Assembly: GCA_009360885.1 (NCBI GenBank)
Contig: SPEL01000005.1
Location: forward strand, 1 to 64,000
Direction of reading: 5' to 3'
Source: Sphingobium sp.
GTDB lineage: Bacteria > Pseudomonadota > Alphaproteobacteria > Sphingomonadales > Sphingomonadaceae
Length of the DNA stretch: 64,000 nucleotides
Shown: positions 9,959 through 18,152 of the stretch, piece after piece
Numbering within the stretch: the stretch's first letter is position 1
Layout: every line of letters begins with the position of its first letter
Notes under the pieces: model-generated
What the model saw: only the letters and a program-made list of their open reading frames with translations
Told to the model about the DNA's origin: nothing
The model's database searches: none
Translations under genes and position numbers: made by a program

Positions 9959-11202
9959 CAGAGGAGAGGTTTCAGCACCGATTCGGCCTGCGCCGGGATC
10001 ACCCCTTCGCCCCGCACACCCAAATGCGGCGCACCGTCCCGTACCGACAGAGACACCAACGCCCCCGCCGGAATCTTCGCGGCCTTGTCATAGCGTTTAC
10101 GCGGAGACCCGCTGGCGACCAGTTCCGCCGACAGCCCCTGTTCCCGCAGCGCCCGCAAACCGGAAAGCGCAGTAGAAAGCAGCGCGTCATCCTCCAGCGC
10201 GATGACCACATCTATCGGCTGCACACCCGTTTCATCGAGCAGCATCGCCAAGCGCTCAATCCCCGCCGCCCAGCCGACTGCCGGGGTTGCGAGGCCGCCC
10301 ATATTCTCGATGAGGCCATCATAGCGTCCGCCGCCCAATACGGTGCCCTGCGCACCCAGACGATCGGTAATAAATTCAAAGGCGGTGTGGCGATAATAAT
10401 CAAGGCCGCGCACCAGCCGGTCATTACGCTGCCATGCGACGCCAGCCGCCTTCAGCCCATCTGTCACCTTCTCGAAAAACGCGGCGGCTTCGTCACTCAG
10501 ATACGCATCTATGCCCGGCGCATTAGCCACCACGGCCTGATCTCCGGCATCCTTACTATCAAGGATACGCAGCGGATTACGGCCAAGGCGATCAAGGCTA
10601 TCCTCTGATAGCTGATCCCGGTGCCCTTCAAAATGCGCAACCAGCGCATCGCGCCATGCATCGCGGCTCTGCGCATCGCCCAGCGTATTGAGGGTCAGCG
10701 TAACCCCTTCATTAACGCCCAGTTCGCGCAGAAGATGATCGGCAAAGCACAATAATTCCACGTCAGCCAGCGGTTCAGCCGCGCCAATAATCTCGGCGTC
10801 AATCTGGTGAAACTGACGGTAACGTCCCTTTTGCGGGCGTTCGTAGCGGAATAACGGGCCGTGAGTCGCAAGGCGAACCGGCGCATATTGCTGCCACCCT
10901 TCAGTAATATAGGCGCGGGCGAGGCCAGCGGTAAATTCCGGGCGCAGCGTCAGGCTGTCTCCGCCGCGATCCTCGAAACTATACATTTCCTTGGAAACGA
11001 CATCGGTGCTTTCCCCAAGGGACCGCGCGAAAACCGCCGTTGCCTCAAACACGGGAACCTCTGCCCGACGAAAACCATAAAGTTTCCGCACCCGGTCAAA
11101 AGTGCTGACCACATGGGAAAAGCGATCAGCCATATTATCGGGCGTGCCGCCCAGCATATCCTGCGTGCCCCGAACCGGGCGTGGGGTTTGAATCTTTGCC
11201 AT
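9958..11202 (-). CDS. hisS: Histidyl-tRNA synthetase
   Basis: 414 residues, class II aminoacyl-tRNA synthetase. Visible signatures are motif 2 ([16 protein letters not shown]), the histidine-specific loop L-V-R-G-L-D-Y-Y and motif 3 region [11 protein letters not shown], followed by a C-terminal anticodon-binding domain from about residue 320. It charges tRNA-His. It is the first gene of the operon with prfA and prmC, overlapping the prfA start by one base. It is divergent from the M61 peptidase gene. Confidence 0.97.
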   Translation of the reverse strand: MAKIQTPRPVRGTQDMLGGTPDNMADRFSHVVSTFDRVRKLYGFRRAEVPVFEATAVFARSLGESTDVVSKEMYSFEDRGGDSLTLRPEFTAGLARAYITEGWQQYAPVRLATHGPLFRYERPQKGRYRQFHQIDAEIIGAAEPLADVELLCFADHLLRELGVNEGVTLTLNTLGDAQSRDAWRDALVAHFEGHRDQLSEDSLDRLGRNPLRILDSKDAGDQAVVANAPGIDAYLSDEAAAFFEKVTDGLKAAGVAWQRNDRLVRGLDYYRHTAFEFITDRLGAQGTVLGGGRYDGLIENMGGLATPAVGWAAGIERLAMLLDETGVQPIDVVIALEDDALLSTALSGLRALREQGLSAELVASGSPRKRYDKAAKIPAGALVSLSVRDGAPHLGVRGEGVIPAQAESVLKPLL

Positions 11203-11374
11203 GCGCGCCCCTCTAACCTTATTTCGCGCGCAAGGGAACAGAGGACACGCACGATCAGTTGTGCGCCATCAGGGGTGGACGGAATGACGCCAAAAGGTCA
11301 TGATGTTTTCTTTCATCCTTACGCCGTCTGGTCAGTCGCCAGACGACCGACACCATATTAATCAAGGCAGGATT

Positions 11375-13330
11375 ATGCGTCGCCCCCTCATTCTATCCGT
11401 CCTTCTTTCCACCGCCGTCATCGCGTCGCCAGCGATCGCACAGGGCGCATCGCAGGCAGCAAGCGGCCCCGGTGCGCCCGGAAACAGCGCCCCGACGGCC
11501 ATGCCGATCGTCGATAGCATCGCCGCGCCACAGGACATTGCCTATCCCGGCACCATGCAATTGACGGTTGATGCAACGGATATCAACCAGCGCATCTGGC
11601 GGGCGAAGCAGGTCATCCCGGTGGTCTCTGCCGGTCGGATGACCTTGCTCTATCCGGAATGGTTACCGGGGAAGCATGCCCCGCGCGGACAAATGGATAA
11701 GCTCGCTGGCATCAGCTTCACTGCTGGCGGAAAAAAGCTGGGCTGGAAACGGGATCCGCTGGATGTCTTCGCCTTTCATGTGGATGTGCCGCAGGGCGCA
11801 CGCGAAATCGTCGCGGAGTTTCAATTCCTTAACCCCACGGTCGCGAATCAGGGCCGTATCGCCGTTACCGATGCGATGCTGAACCTTCAGTTTGAGGCCG
11901 TTTCGCTCTACCCGGCGGGCTATTATACCCGCCGCATCCCGGTGCAGGCTACAGTCACCTACCCACAAGGCTGGACCGCCTATACCGCCCTGCGCGGCAA
12001 ACAGAGCGGGGCCACCATCCGTTATGACGTGACCGATTATGAAACGCTGATCGATTCGCCGGTGTTCGCCGGTCGCTATGCCCGCTCGGTCGATCTGGGC
12101 AATGATGTGAAGCTCAACATCGTTGCGGACGCGCCAACAGAACTGGCCGCTACGGACGAACAACTGGAAATGCACCGCAAGCTGGTGCGCGAATCGCTCG
12201 CCCTGTTCGGTGGCAAGCATTTCGATCATTATGATTTCCTGTTCGCCATCACCAACGACATGGGCGGCATTGGTCTCGAACATCACCGCAGCAGCGAAAA
12301 TGCCGTGGAAACCGGTTATTTTACCCGCTGGCATGAGGGGCCGGGGCGCCGCAACCTGTTGCCCCATGAATTTGTGCATAGCTGGAACGGCAAATTCCGC
12401 CGTCCTGAGGCATTGTGGACCCCCGATTTCCGCACAAAAATGCAGGGCGAATTGCTGTGGGTTTATGAAGGTCAGACCCAGTTCTGGGGCTATGTTCTGG
12501 GCGCGCGCTCCGGCCTCTACAGCAAGGAGCAAACGCTCGATGCGCTGGCGTCTATCGCAGCACGCCTCGACACCGCAAAAGGGCGTGAGTGGCGGCCAAT
12601 GGTTGATACCACGCTGGACCCGATCATCTCCGCCCGACGCCCAAAGGGGTGGAGCAACTGGCAACGATCAGAAGATTATTATAATGAAGGGCTGATGATC
12701 TGGCTGGAGGCGGACGCCATCCTCCGCCGGGAAAGCAAGGGTAAGCAGGGCCTTGATGATTTCGCCCGCGCCTTTTTCGGCGCCCGCCCGAATGACTGGG
12801 GGCAGCTCACCTACACCCGTCAGGACGTCCTCAATACTCTGCAGGCGCTTCAGCCTTATGACTGGGCCAGTTTCTTCGACACTTATGTGGAACGCACCAC
12901 CACCGAAACCCCCAAAGGCGGCTTTACCCTTGGCGGCTATATGCTGGAATATCGGGACACCCCGAATAGCACCACCAAAGAGGTAGAAAAATCTCTGCGC
13001 GGCGTGGACCAGACCTATGGCATTGGCCTTGCAGTGCAAAATAATGGCGAAATTCTCTCCGTCATATGGGACAGCCCAGCCTTTAACGCAGGCCTTGCCA
13101 CCGGCATGACTATCGTTGCGGTAAATGGCGGGGAATTTTCCGTCGACCAGTTCCGTTCCGCGCTAACCCAAGCAAAGTCATCGCGCAAACCCATCGAAAT
13201 GATCGTCAAGCAAGGCAAAGTATATCGCAACATTATGCTCGATTATTCGGGCGGGTTGCGCTATCCGCACCTACGAAAAACGGTCGAAGGGGAAGGCAGC
13301 CTAGACAAGCTGCTGGCCCCCAGAGGCTGA
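11375..13330 (+). CDS. M61 family metallopeptidase with C-terminal PDZ domain
   Basis: 651 residues from the ATG at 11375, preceded by AAGGCAGG and giving a clear signal peptide (M-R-R-P-L-I-L-S-V-L-L... A-I-A-Q); the open frame upstream is not used. The zinc-binding motif H-E-F-V-H-S-W-N starts at residue 331 with a downstream Glu in the L-L-W-V-Y-E-G-Q-T-Q segment, typical of M61 glycyl aminopeptidases. A PDZ-like domain occupies roughly the last 110 residues (Y-G-I-G-L-A-V-Q-N-N-G-E-I, A-G-L-A-T-G-M-T-I-V-A-V-N-G). It is predicted to be a periplasmic peptidase, and is probably monocistronic or weakly linked to ppa 36 bases downstream. Confidence 0.92.
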   Translation: MRRPLILSVLLSTAVIASPAIAQGASQAASGPGAPGNSAPTAMPIVDSIAAPQDIAYPGTMQLTVDATDINQRIWRAKQVIPVVSAGRMTLLYPEWLPGKHAPRGQMDKLAGISFTAGGKKLGWKRDPLDVFAFHVDVPQGAREIVAEFQFLNPTVANQGRIAVTDAMLNLQFEAVSLYPAGYYTRRIPVQATVTYPQGWTAYTALRGKQSGATIRYDVTDYETLIDSPVFAGRYARSVDLGNDVKLNIVADAPTELAATDEQLEMHRKLVRESLALFGGKHFDHYDFLFAITNDMGGIGLEHHRSSENAVETGYFTRWHEGPGRRNLLPHEFVHSWNGKFRRPEALWTPDFRTKMQGELLWVYEGQTQFWGYVLGARSGLYSKEQTLDALASIAARLDTAKGREWRPMVDTTLDPIISARRPKGWSNWQRSEDYYNEGLMIWLEADAILRRESKGKQGLDDFARAFFGARPNDWGQLTYTRQDVLNTLQALQPYDWASFFDTYVERTTTETPKGGFTLGGYMLEYRDTPNSTTKEVEKSLRGVDQTYGIGLAVQNNGEILSVIWDSPAFNAGLATGMTIVAVNGGEFSVDQFRSALTQAKSSRKPIEMIVKQGKVYRNIMLDYSGGLRYPHLRKTVEGEGSLDKLLAPRG

Positions 13331-13366
13331 ACCACGAATATTCAACACAACAAAGTCAGGTCATTC

Positions 13367-13903
13367 ATGGATATTTCCCTTATCCCGGTTGGTGATAATC
13401 CGCCCGAAAGCCTTAACGTCATCATCGAAGTTCCCGTTGGCGGTGAGCCGGTTAAATATGAATTTGACAAGGCATCGGGCGCTCTGTTCGTGGATCGCAT
13501 CCTGCACACCCCGATGCGCTATCCCGCCAATTATGGTTTCGTACCGCACACTTTATCTGACGATGGCGACCCGATTGACGCACTGGTCATTGCCCGCGTG
13601 CCGTTTATCCCCGGCTCCGTCGTACAGGCCCGCCCAATTGCCGTGCTGCATCTGGAAGATGAAAAAGGCGGCGATGAGAAGCTGGTGTGCGTACCCGTAA
13701 AGTCTACCTCGCCTTATTACAGCGAAGTGTTTGAAAAAGACCATCTGCCCGACATCATCTTTGCGCAGATCGAACATTTCTTCACCCATTATAAGGATCT
13801 GGAAACCGAAAAATGGGTTCGCGTTGGCAAATGGGGTGATGCAACCGAAGCACGCCGCCTGACCATCGAAGCGATTGAACGCTACGAAGCGACCAAGAAA
13901 TAA
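13367..13903 (+). CDS. ppa: Inorganic pyrophosphatase (family I)
   Basis: 178 residues, the usual size for bacterial soluble PPase, which hydrolyses pyrophosphate to phosphate and so drives nucleotide polymerisation reactions. The signature D-G-D-P-I-D-A-L is at about residues 65-72, after the R-Y-P-A-N-Y-G-F-V-P substrate segment, and K-S-T-S-P-Y-Y lies further on. No signal peptide; cytoplasmic. A strong rho-independent terminator follows at 13933-13966. Confidence 0.96.
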   Translation: MDISLIPVGDNPPESLNVIIEVPVGGEPVKYEFDKASGALFVDRILHTPMRYPANYGFVPHTLSDDGDPIDALVIARVPFIPGSVVQARPIAVLHLEDEKGGDEKLVCVPVKSTSPYYSEVFEKDHLPDIIFAQIEHFFTHYKDLETEKWVRVGKWGDATEARRLTIEAIERYEATKK

Positions 13904-13932
13904 GCGATCAGCATAGCTGAATGGGTAAAGAG

Positions 13933-13966
13933 AGGGGCGCAGGAAACAAATTCCGCGCCCCTTTTT
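13933..13966 (+). terminator. Rho-independent terminator after ppa
   Basis: AGGGGCGC and GCGCCCCT form the stem, extended by GGAA/TTCC around a small A-rich loop, and the stem is followed directly by a run of Ts. It lies 30 bases past the ppa stop. Read on the other strand it also stands beyond the queF stop (14023). Confidence 0.85.
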
Positions 13967-14022
13967 CTATATCGGCCAGTCAGGAAGCAGGCCGGACGTT
14001 AAGGTCTGTACCTAAGCCTTGC

Positions 14023-14469
14023 TCACCCCCGGCCACGATATCCCGCAACGCCCTGTTCCGGCACCCACACATCTGCCGGGGCCGCGCCTGATTGCCAGAA
14101 CACGTCAATGGGAATGCCGCCACGCGGATACCAATAACCGCCAATGCGCAGCCAGATCGGCTTCATCTCATCAAATAAGCGCTGGCCGATTCCAACGGTA
14201 CAATCTTCGTGAAAGCCCGCATGATTGCGGAATGAACCCAAAAACAGCTTTAGAGATTTCGATTCGACGATGGTTTCATCCGGCACATAATCAATCACCA
14301 GATGCGCGAAATCCGGCTGGCCGGTCACGGGGCAAAGCGATGTAAACTCCGGCGCGGCAAAGCGCACCATATAGCGCACGCCCTTGCGCGGGTTGGGGAC
14401 ATAATCAAGCACCGCCTCATCAGGAGAGGCGGGCAGCGCGCTGGTCTGGCCAAGATGTAATGGTTGCAT
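14023..14469 (-). CDS. queF: NADPH-dependent 7-cyano-7-deazaguanine reductase
   Basis: 148 residues, type I (short) QueF. It reduces the nitrile preQ0 to the amine preQ1 in queuosine tRNA-modification synthesis. Seen in the sequence are the catalytic Cys46 in [11 protein letters not shown] with Asp53, the QueF NADPH motif E-S-K-S-L-K (69-74), and H-E-D-C (87-90). No other que genes are in the window. It converges with ppa and is divergent from the sulfurtransferase gene. Confidence 0.95.
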   Translation of the reverse strand: MQPLHLGQTSALPASPDEAVLDYVPNPRKGVRYMVRFAAPEFTSLCPVTGQPDFAHLVIDYVPDETIVESKSLKLFLGSFRNHAGFHEDCTVGIGQRLFDEMKPIWLRIGGYWYPRGGIPIDVFWQSGAAPADVWVPEQGVAGYRGRG

Positions 14470-14530
14470 GGCTTGCCTATAAGCGAATCACACGCCCCAT
14501 GCAAAGCAGAAGCCTGCCTCCGCAAAATCG

Positions 14531-14648
14531 TATAATCTTTATCAAAGGAGGGTGGAAAGCTGCACCCATAAGGCCTAATGTCATGCCCAGATTTTCGCTT
14601 CGACGGTCCCAGTGACCTTCGCCGAGGCCCCGCAAGAAAGGCATAGTG
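14531..14648 (+). promoter_or_regulatory. Candidate promoter and structured leader of the sulfurtransferase-metC operon
   Basis: A TATAAT at 14531-14536 is a good -10 box for a GC-rich genome and would give a leader of roughly 105 bases. The leader holds a hairpin GGGTG/CACCC (14550-14554 with 14563-14567). A second domain is closed by GGCCT/AGGCC (14572-14576 with 14625-14629) around GGTC/GACC (14605-14608 with 14614-14617). The ribosome site AGAAAGG ends at 14641. I could not match it to a known SAM or SAH riboswitch consensus, so a regulatory function is inferred from position and pairing only. Confidence 0.35.
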
Positions 14649-15491
14649 ATGGATTTGCTGGTAAGCACGCAGTGGCTGGCGGACAATATGAGCGCCAGCG
14701 ATGTTCGCATCGTTGACGCGACCGCCTTCATTCCCGGCATGGGCCGAGATGCCGCCGCCGAATATGCAGGACAACACATCCCCGGTGCTGTTTTCCTGAA
14801 CGCGCCGGATATAGCGGACGACAAAGACCCCCGCCCCAATATGGCTGCCCCGCCGGAAAAATTCGCCAGCAGCATGGCGGCGCTGGGACTGAGCGATGGG
14901 TGCCGAATCATTCTGTATGACAACAGCCCTTTTTACAGCTCCGCCCGCGCATGGTGGATGTTTGAGCTTTATGGCATCACCGATGTAGCAATATTGGACG
15001 GCGGCCTTGCCAAATGGCTGGCCGAAGGACGCCCCATAGAAAGCGGCGCAGTGACACCCCGCCCCGGTGAGTTCACCATCCGCCGCGATGGTCGGCCCGG
15101 CATTGCTACGCTGGACGATGTGCTGGCCAATATCGGGAGCGGCGAAAAACAGCTTGTCGATGCACGCGGCCCGGGCCGTTTCACCGGCGAAGAAAAGGAG
15201 CCCCGGCCCGATATGGCATCCGGCCACATCCCCGGCGCACGCAATCTGCCTTATTCCCGGCTGCTCAATGCTGATGGCACATGGAAGCGCGGCGAAGATC
15301 TGCGCACAGCCTTTGAGAATGCAGGGATTGATCTCTCCAGCCCGATCATTGCCACCTGCGGCAGCGGGGTCACCGCCGCTGACATTGTGCTGGGTGCCCG
15401 TCTTCTGGGGAAAACAGATGTCGCCCTCTATGACGGCAGTTGGAGCGAATGGGGCGCCCGCCCCGACACGCCCAAGGCAACCGGCCAGTAA
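14649..15491 (+). CDS. sseA: 3-mercaptopyruvate sulfurtransferase (two-domain rhodanese)
   Basis: 280 residues from the ATG at 14649; a GTG directly before it is in frame, but the ribosome site AGAAAGG spaces better to the ATG. Two rhodanese domains are visible: an N-terminal one (about 5-130) with the D-A-T-A-F-I-P-G-M-G-R-D-A segment, and a C-terminal catalytic one with Cys237 in C-G-S-G-V-T-A. That loop is typical of mercaptopyruvate sulfurtransferases rather than thiosulfate:cyanide enzymes (C-R-x-G). It transfers sulfur from 3-mercaptopyruvate to thiols or cyanide. The metC gene follows 64 bases later on the same strand, fitting a sulfur amino-acid operon. Confidence 0.9.
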   Translation: MDLLVSTQWLADNMSASDVRIVDATAFIPGMGRDAAAEYAGQHIPGAVFLNAPDIADDKDPRPNMAAPPEKFASSMAALGLSDGCRIILYDNSPFYSSARAWWMFELYGITDVAILDGGLAKWLAEGRPIESGAVTPRPGEFTIRRDGRPGIATLDDVLANIGSGEKQLVDARGPGRFTGEEKEPRPDMASGHIPGARNLPYSRLLNADGTWKRGEDLRTAFENAGIDLSSPIIATCGSGVTAADIVLGARLLGKTDVALYDGSWSEWGARPDTPKATGQ

Positions 15492-15555
15492 GTAACGCGC
15501 CCGTAAACACATCATCACACATGGTCCTCAGGGCCTCAGAAGGTATCATTAAAGC

Positions 15556-16788
15556 ATGGCGAACTCGCATAAAAACGGGCAGCAGCCCGATGGCCGCAGC
15601 ATCGAAACAAAACTGACGCAGGCAGGACGCCGCCCGGAATGGACAGGCATCCCCGGTCAGCCCGGCGGCATCGTCAATCCGGGTGTATGGCGCGCCTCCA
15701 CCATCATATATGAAGATGTCGCGCACATGATGTCCGCCCGTATATCACAAGAAGACAGCCGGGGCCGCTGGTTCTATGGCCGCAAAGGCACGCCGACCAG
15801 TTGGGCACTGGCCGAAGCCTTAACCGAGCTGGAACCCGGCGCGGAAGGCACGATGCTCTATCCTTCAGGCCTTGCGGCGATTAGTTGCGCGCTGATGGCG
15901 GTGCTAAAACCCGGCGATCATTTGCTGATGGTCGATAGCGCTTATGATCCTACCCGCATTTTCTGTGAAAAAGTGCTGCGCCCTATGGGTATTGAGACCA
16001 TTTATTATGATCCGATGATCGGTGCAGACATTGCCAGCCTCATCACCGACAACACCCGTGCGATCTTCATGGAAAGCCCCGGCAGCCTGACGATGGAGGT
16101 ACAGGATGTGCCCGCCATTGTCGCTGTGGCCAAGGCACGCGGTATCACGACGCTCATCGATAACACATGGGCGACACCCCTGTTTTTTCAGGCACTGGCG
16201 CAGGGCGTAGACATTTCCATCATTGCCTGCACAAAATATATTACCGGCCACAGCGATGTTATGATGGGCAGCGTCACCGCAACCTCTCAATATTGGGAGG
16301 CTATTCAATCCATGGCGTGGCTGTTTGGGCAGATGAGTAGCCCGGATGATTGCTGGCTGGCGCTACGCGGCCTGCGCACCCTTGGCGTTCGCCTGAAACA
16401 ACAGGAAGAAAGCGCGCTTACTATCGCTCGCTGGCTCAAAGCACGGCCAGAGGTTGGTATTGTACGCCATCCGGCTCTGCCCGATTGCCCAGGCCACGCC
16501 ATATGGCAGCGCGATTTCACCGGATCATCCGGCCTGTTCAGCTTCACATTGAAGGGCGTTGATGAGACCGTGCGCGCTCGCCTGATTGACAGCCTGCAGC
16601 ATTTCGCCATTGGATATAGCTGGGGCGGCTATGAAAGTCTGGCTTTGCCGGTGGACCCCGTCAATATCCGCACGGCGACCCAATGGGCACCGGACGGGCC
16701 GCTGATCCGGCTAAATATCGGCCTGGAAAAAACCGAAGACCTGATTGCCGATCTCGAACAAGCATTTGCGGCCGCTTTTCAGGGATGA
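15556..16788 (+). CDS. metC: Cystathionine beta-lyase (PLP-dependent)
   Basis: 410 residues, Cys/Met metabolism PLP enzyme. The Schiff-base lysine is predicted at Lys227 in A-C-T-K-Y-I-T-G-H-S-D-V-M-M-G; upstream are the cofactor Y-G-R-K-G-T-P-T and Y-P-S-G-L-A-A loops and the D-N-T-W-A-T-P motif. The W-G-G-Y-E-S-L near the C-terminus matches the MetC branch. It cleaves cystathionine to homocysteine, pyruvate and ammonia. Other gamma-synthase/lyase family activities cannot be fully excluded. It is probably cotranscribed with the upstream sulfurtransferase. Confidence 0.88.
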   Translation: MANSHKNGQQPDGRSIETKLTQAGRRPEWTGIPGQPGGIVNPGVWRASTIIYEDVAHMMSARISQEDSRGRWFYGRKGTPTSWALAEALTELEPGAEGTMLYPSGLAAISCALMAVLKPGDHLLMVDSAYDPTRIFCEKVLRPMGIETIYYDPMIGADIASLITDNTRAIFMESPGSLTMEVQDVPAIVAVAKARGITTLIDNTWATPLFFQALAQGVDISIIACTKYITGHSDVMMGSVTATSQYWEAIQSMAWLFGQMSSPDDCWLALRGLRTLGVRLKQQEESALTIARWLKARPEVGIVRHPALPDCPGHAIWQRDFTGSSGLFSFTLKGVDETVRARLIDSLQHFAIGYSWGGYESLALPVDPVNIRTATQWAPDGPLIRLNIGLEKTEDLIADLEQAFAAAFQG

Positions 16789-17152
16789 GCTGAAACCGAC
16801 AGATAAAAGAGGCGGGTAAGGCCGGGTAAAAGAGGCGGGTAAGGCCGGGCTGCTATCAATATTCGATAGAAAAAGCCGCTATCCCGCCCCTTGCCCGCTG
16901 TTGCTATCGCGGCATCAAGCACCTGCGCGATCTTAACGATTGTGACATTAACGCAACAATCACATTCTTATCATGAATTCGCTGCACATTTTCCCTCTTG
17001 TGCGGCGCACTATATCGCGCCATCCTTCCATTGTTCGTGGTGACAGGCCCCAGATAGGACAGACCAGCCCGCTGGTCCCGAAAACAGAGAGGCACCGACC
17101 CGAATGCAGGTGGGACGATCTTGTTTGATCGAACCAACGAAGGGAAATATCT
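16789..17152. other. 364-base intergenic region metC-porin
   Basis: No credible gene. It holds a 23-base tandem duplication (16804-16849), then a hairpin built from GGCT-CTATC and GATAG-AGCC around an AT-rich loop (about 16848-16880) that could end metC transcription, and an inverted repeat GATTGT (16938-16943)/ACAATC (16956-16961). The last hundred bases should contain the porin promoter, but no strong boxes are obvious. Confidence 0.5.
16804..16849. repeat. Two exact tandem copies of a 23-base unit
   Basis: The unit TAAAAGAGGCGGGTAAGGCC plus GGG occurs at 16804-16826 and again at 16827-16849, starting 15 bases after the metC stop. The exactness suggests a recent slippage duplication. Confidence 0.9.
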
Positions 17153-17902
17153 ATGCGCAAATTGTTTCTGGGCACGTCAGCATGCTTGCTGGCGACCATG
17201 ATTGCGCCAGCTCATGCACAGGAAGAGGTTTCAGACGGTTTCTCCGTTAGCGGCAGTGCCGCCATTGTTTCCGATTATCGTTTCCGCGGCCTTTCCCAGA
17301 ATGGCGAAGAAGCAGCCATTCAAGGCGGGGCAACCATCAGCCATGATAGCGGCTTTTACGTCGGTTTCTGGGGGTCCAGCGTTGATTTCAGCTCCACCAA
17401 CAAGGACGGTAGCCCTTCCAATCAGTCATCTGAAATAGACGCGATTGTCGGCTATTCTACCGAGGTTTCGCCCGGCCTCACTATTGATGGCGGCGTCACT
17501 TATTATATGTATCCGGGCGGCACCAACGCCGCGACCGATTATTTTGAACCTTATCTCTCGCTTTCCGGTGCGGTTGGCCCGGTCACGGCGAAGGTGGGCG
17601 CGGCCTATATGATTGATGGGCAGAACGCTCTGGGCGGTAAAGATAATATATATGTCTATACCGATCTCGCCGCAGCGATCCCCAACACCCCCCTCACGCT
17701 GAAGGGCCATTATGGCTATAGCGACGGCATTTATGGCGCGGGCGGCAACTATGCCGATTATTCCATAGGCGCAGAGGCGAGCTGGAAGGCCCTGACCTTC
17801 GGTGTTTCCTACATCAATACGACGGGTTACGGCAATCAGGCGGTGAAGGAAGCCGCCGGGGCCGATGGCACAGTGTTATTTTCGGTGACAGCTGCGTTCT
17901 GA
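17153..17902 (+). CDS. TorF family putative porin
   Basis: 249 residues with a signal peptide (M-R-K-L-F-L-G-T-S... A-H-A-Q, cleavage near residue 22). The mature protein is rich in alternating aromatic/small residues of beta-strands and shows the family's opening G-S-A-A-I-V-S-D-Y-R-F-R-G-L-S-Q. It ends in a terminal Phe (T-A-A-F), the outer-membrane insertion signature. AAGGG stands upstream of the ATG. The family (conserved hypothetical TIGR02001 type) is predicted to form outer-membrane channels; the solute is unknown. A terminator follows at once, so it is probably monocistronic. Confidence 0.88.
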   Translation: MRKLFLGTSACLLATMIAPAHAQEEVSDGFSVSGSAAIVSDYRFRGLSQNGEEAAIQGGATISHDSGFYVGFWGSSVDFSSTNKDGSPSNQSSEIDAIVGYSTEVSPGLTIDGGVTYYMYPGGTNAATDYFEPYLSLSGAVGPVTAKVGAAYMIDGQNALGGKDNIYVYTDLAAAIPNTPLTLKGHYGYSDGIYGAGGNYADYSIGAEASWKALTFGVSYINTTGYGNQAVKEAAGADGTVLFSVTAAF

Positions 17903-17924
17903 CGTAGCCTTGCCCTGAAAAAGG

Positions 17925-17960
17925 AGAGACCCGTTCGCCCCATGGCCGGGTCTCTTTTTT
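17925..17960 (+). terminator. Rho-independent terminator after the porin
   Basis: AGAGACCCG (17925-17933) pairs with CGGGTCTCT (17947-17955) and is followed by a T run to 17960, 22 bases after the porin stop codon. Confidence 0.9.
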
Positions 17961-18136
17961 CATGCCCAATGTGGCGTGACTGGATAATCCTTCAGCATAA
18001 TCAGGCACGACCCTTAAAGCCATTTTCGCTCATTCGGGATTATCCGAATCAATATAAGGCTTTATTTTACCGCAATTGAACGGCGCCGAACTGCGGTTTG
18101 TCACCAGCAGAGAGCCAACAGCATGGGGAATTACCC

Positions 18137-18152
18137 CAGAGTCAGGACCCTA
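18137..18152. repeat. Copy of the GTCAGGACCC dispersed motif
   Basis: CAGAGTCAGGACCCTA matches the near-palindrome of 2809-2824 (read on the other strand) at 14 of 16 positions. It overlaps the stop codon of the flippase gene at 18150. Confidence 0.4.

Noticed and set aside
9215-10093. 292-codon plus-strand frame across prfA and hisS
   Set aside because: Overlaps two well-supported essential genes on the other strand and shows no family features.
11663-12664. 333-codon open frame on the minus strand
   Set aside because: Antisense to the M61 peptidase with its HEFVH motif; no domain.
14470-14648. preQ1 riboswitch upstream of queF
   Set aside because: The minus-strand leader shows a small GCAG/CTGC hairpin but not the preQ1-I or preQ1-II consensus; the pairing makes better sense for the plus-strand operon.
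14325-15518. 397-codon open frame on the minus strand
   Set aside because: Antisense to the sulfurtransferase gene and overlaps queF; no recognisable motif, composition of a reverse-frame translation.
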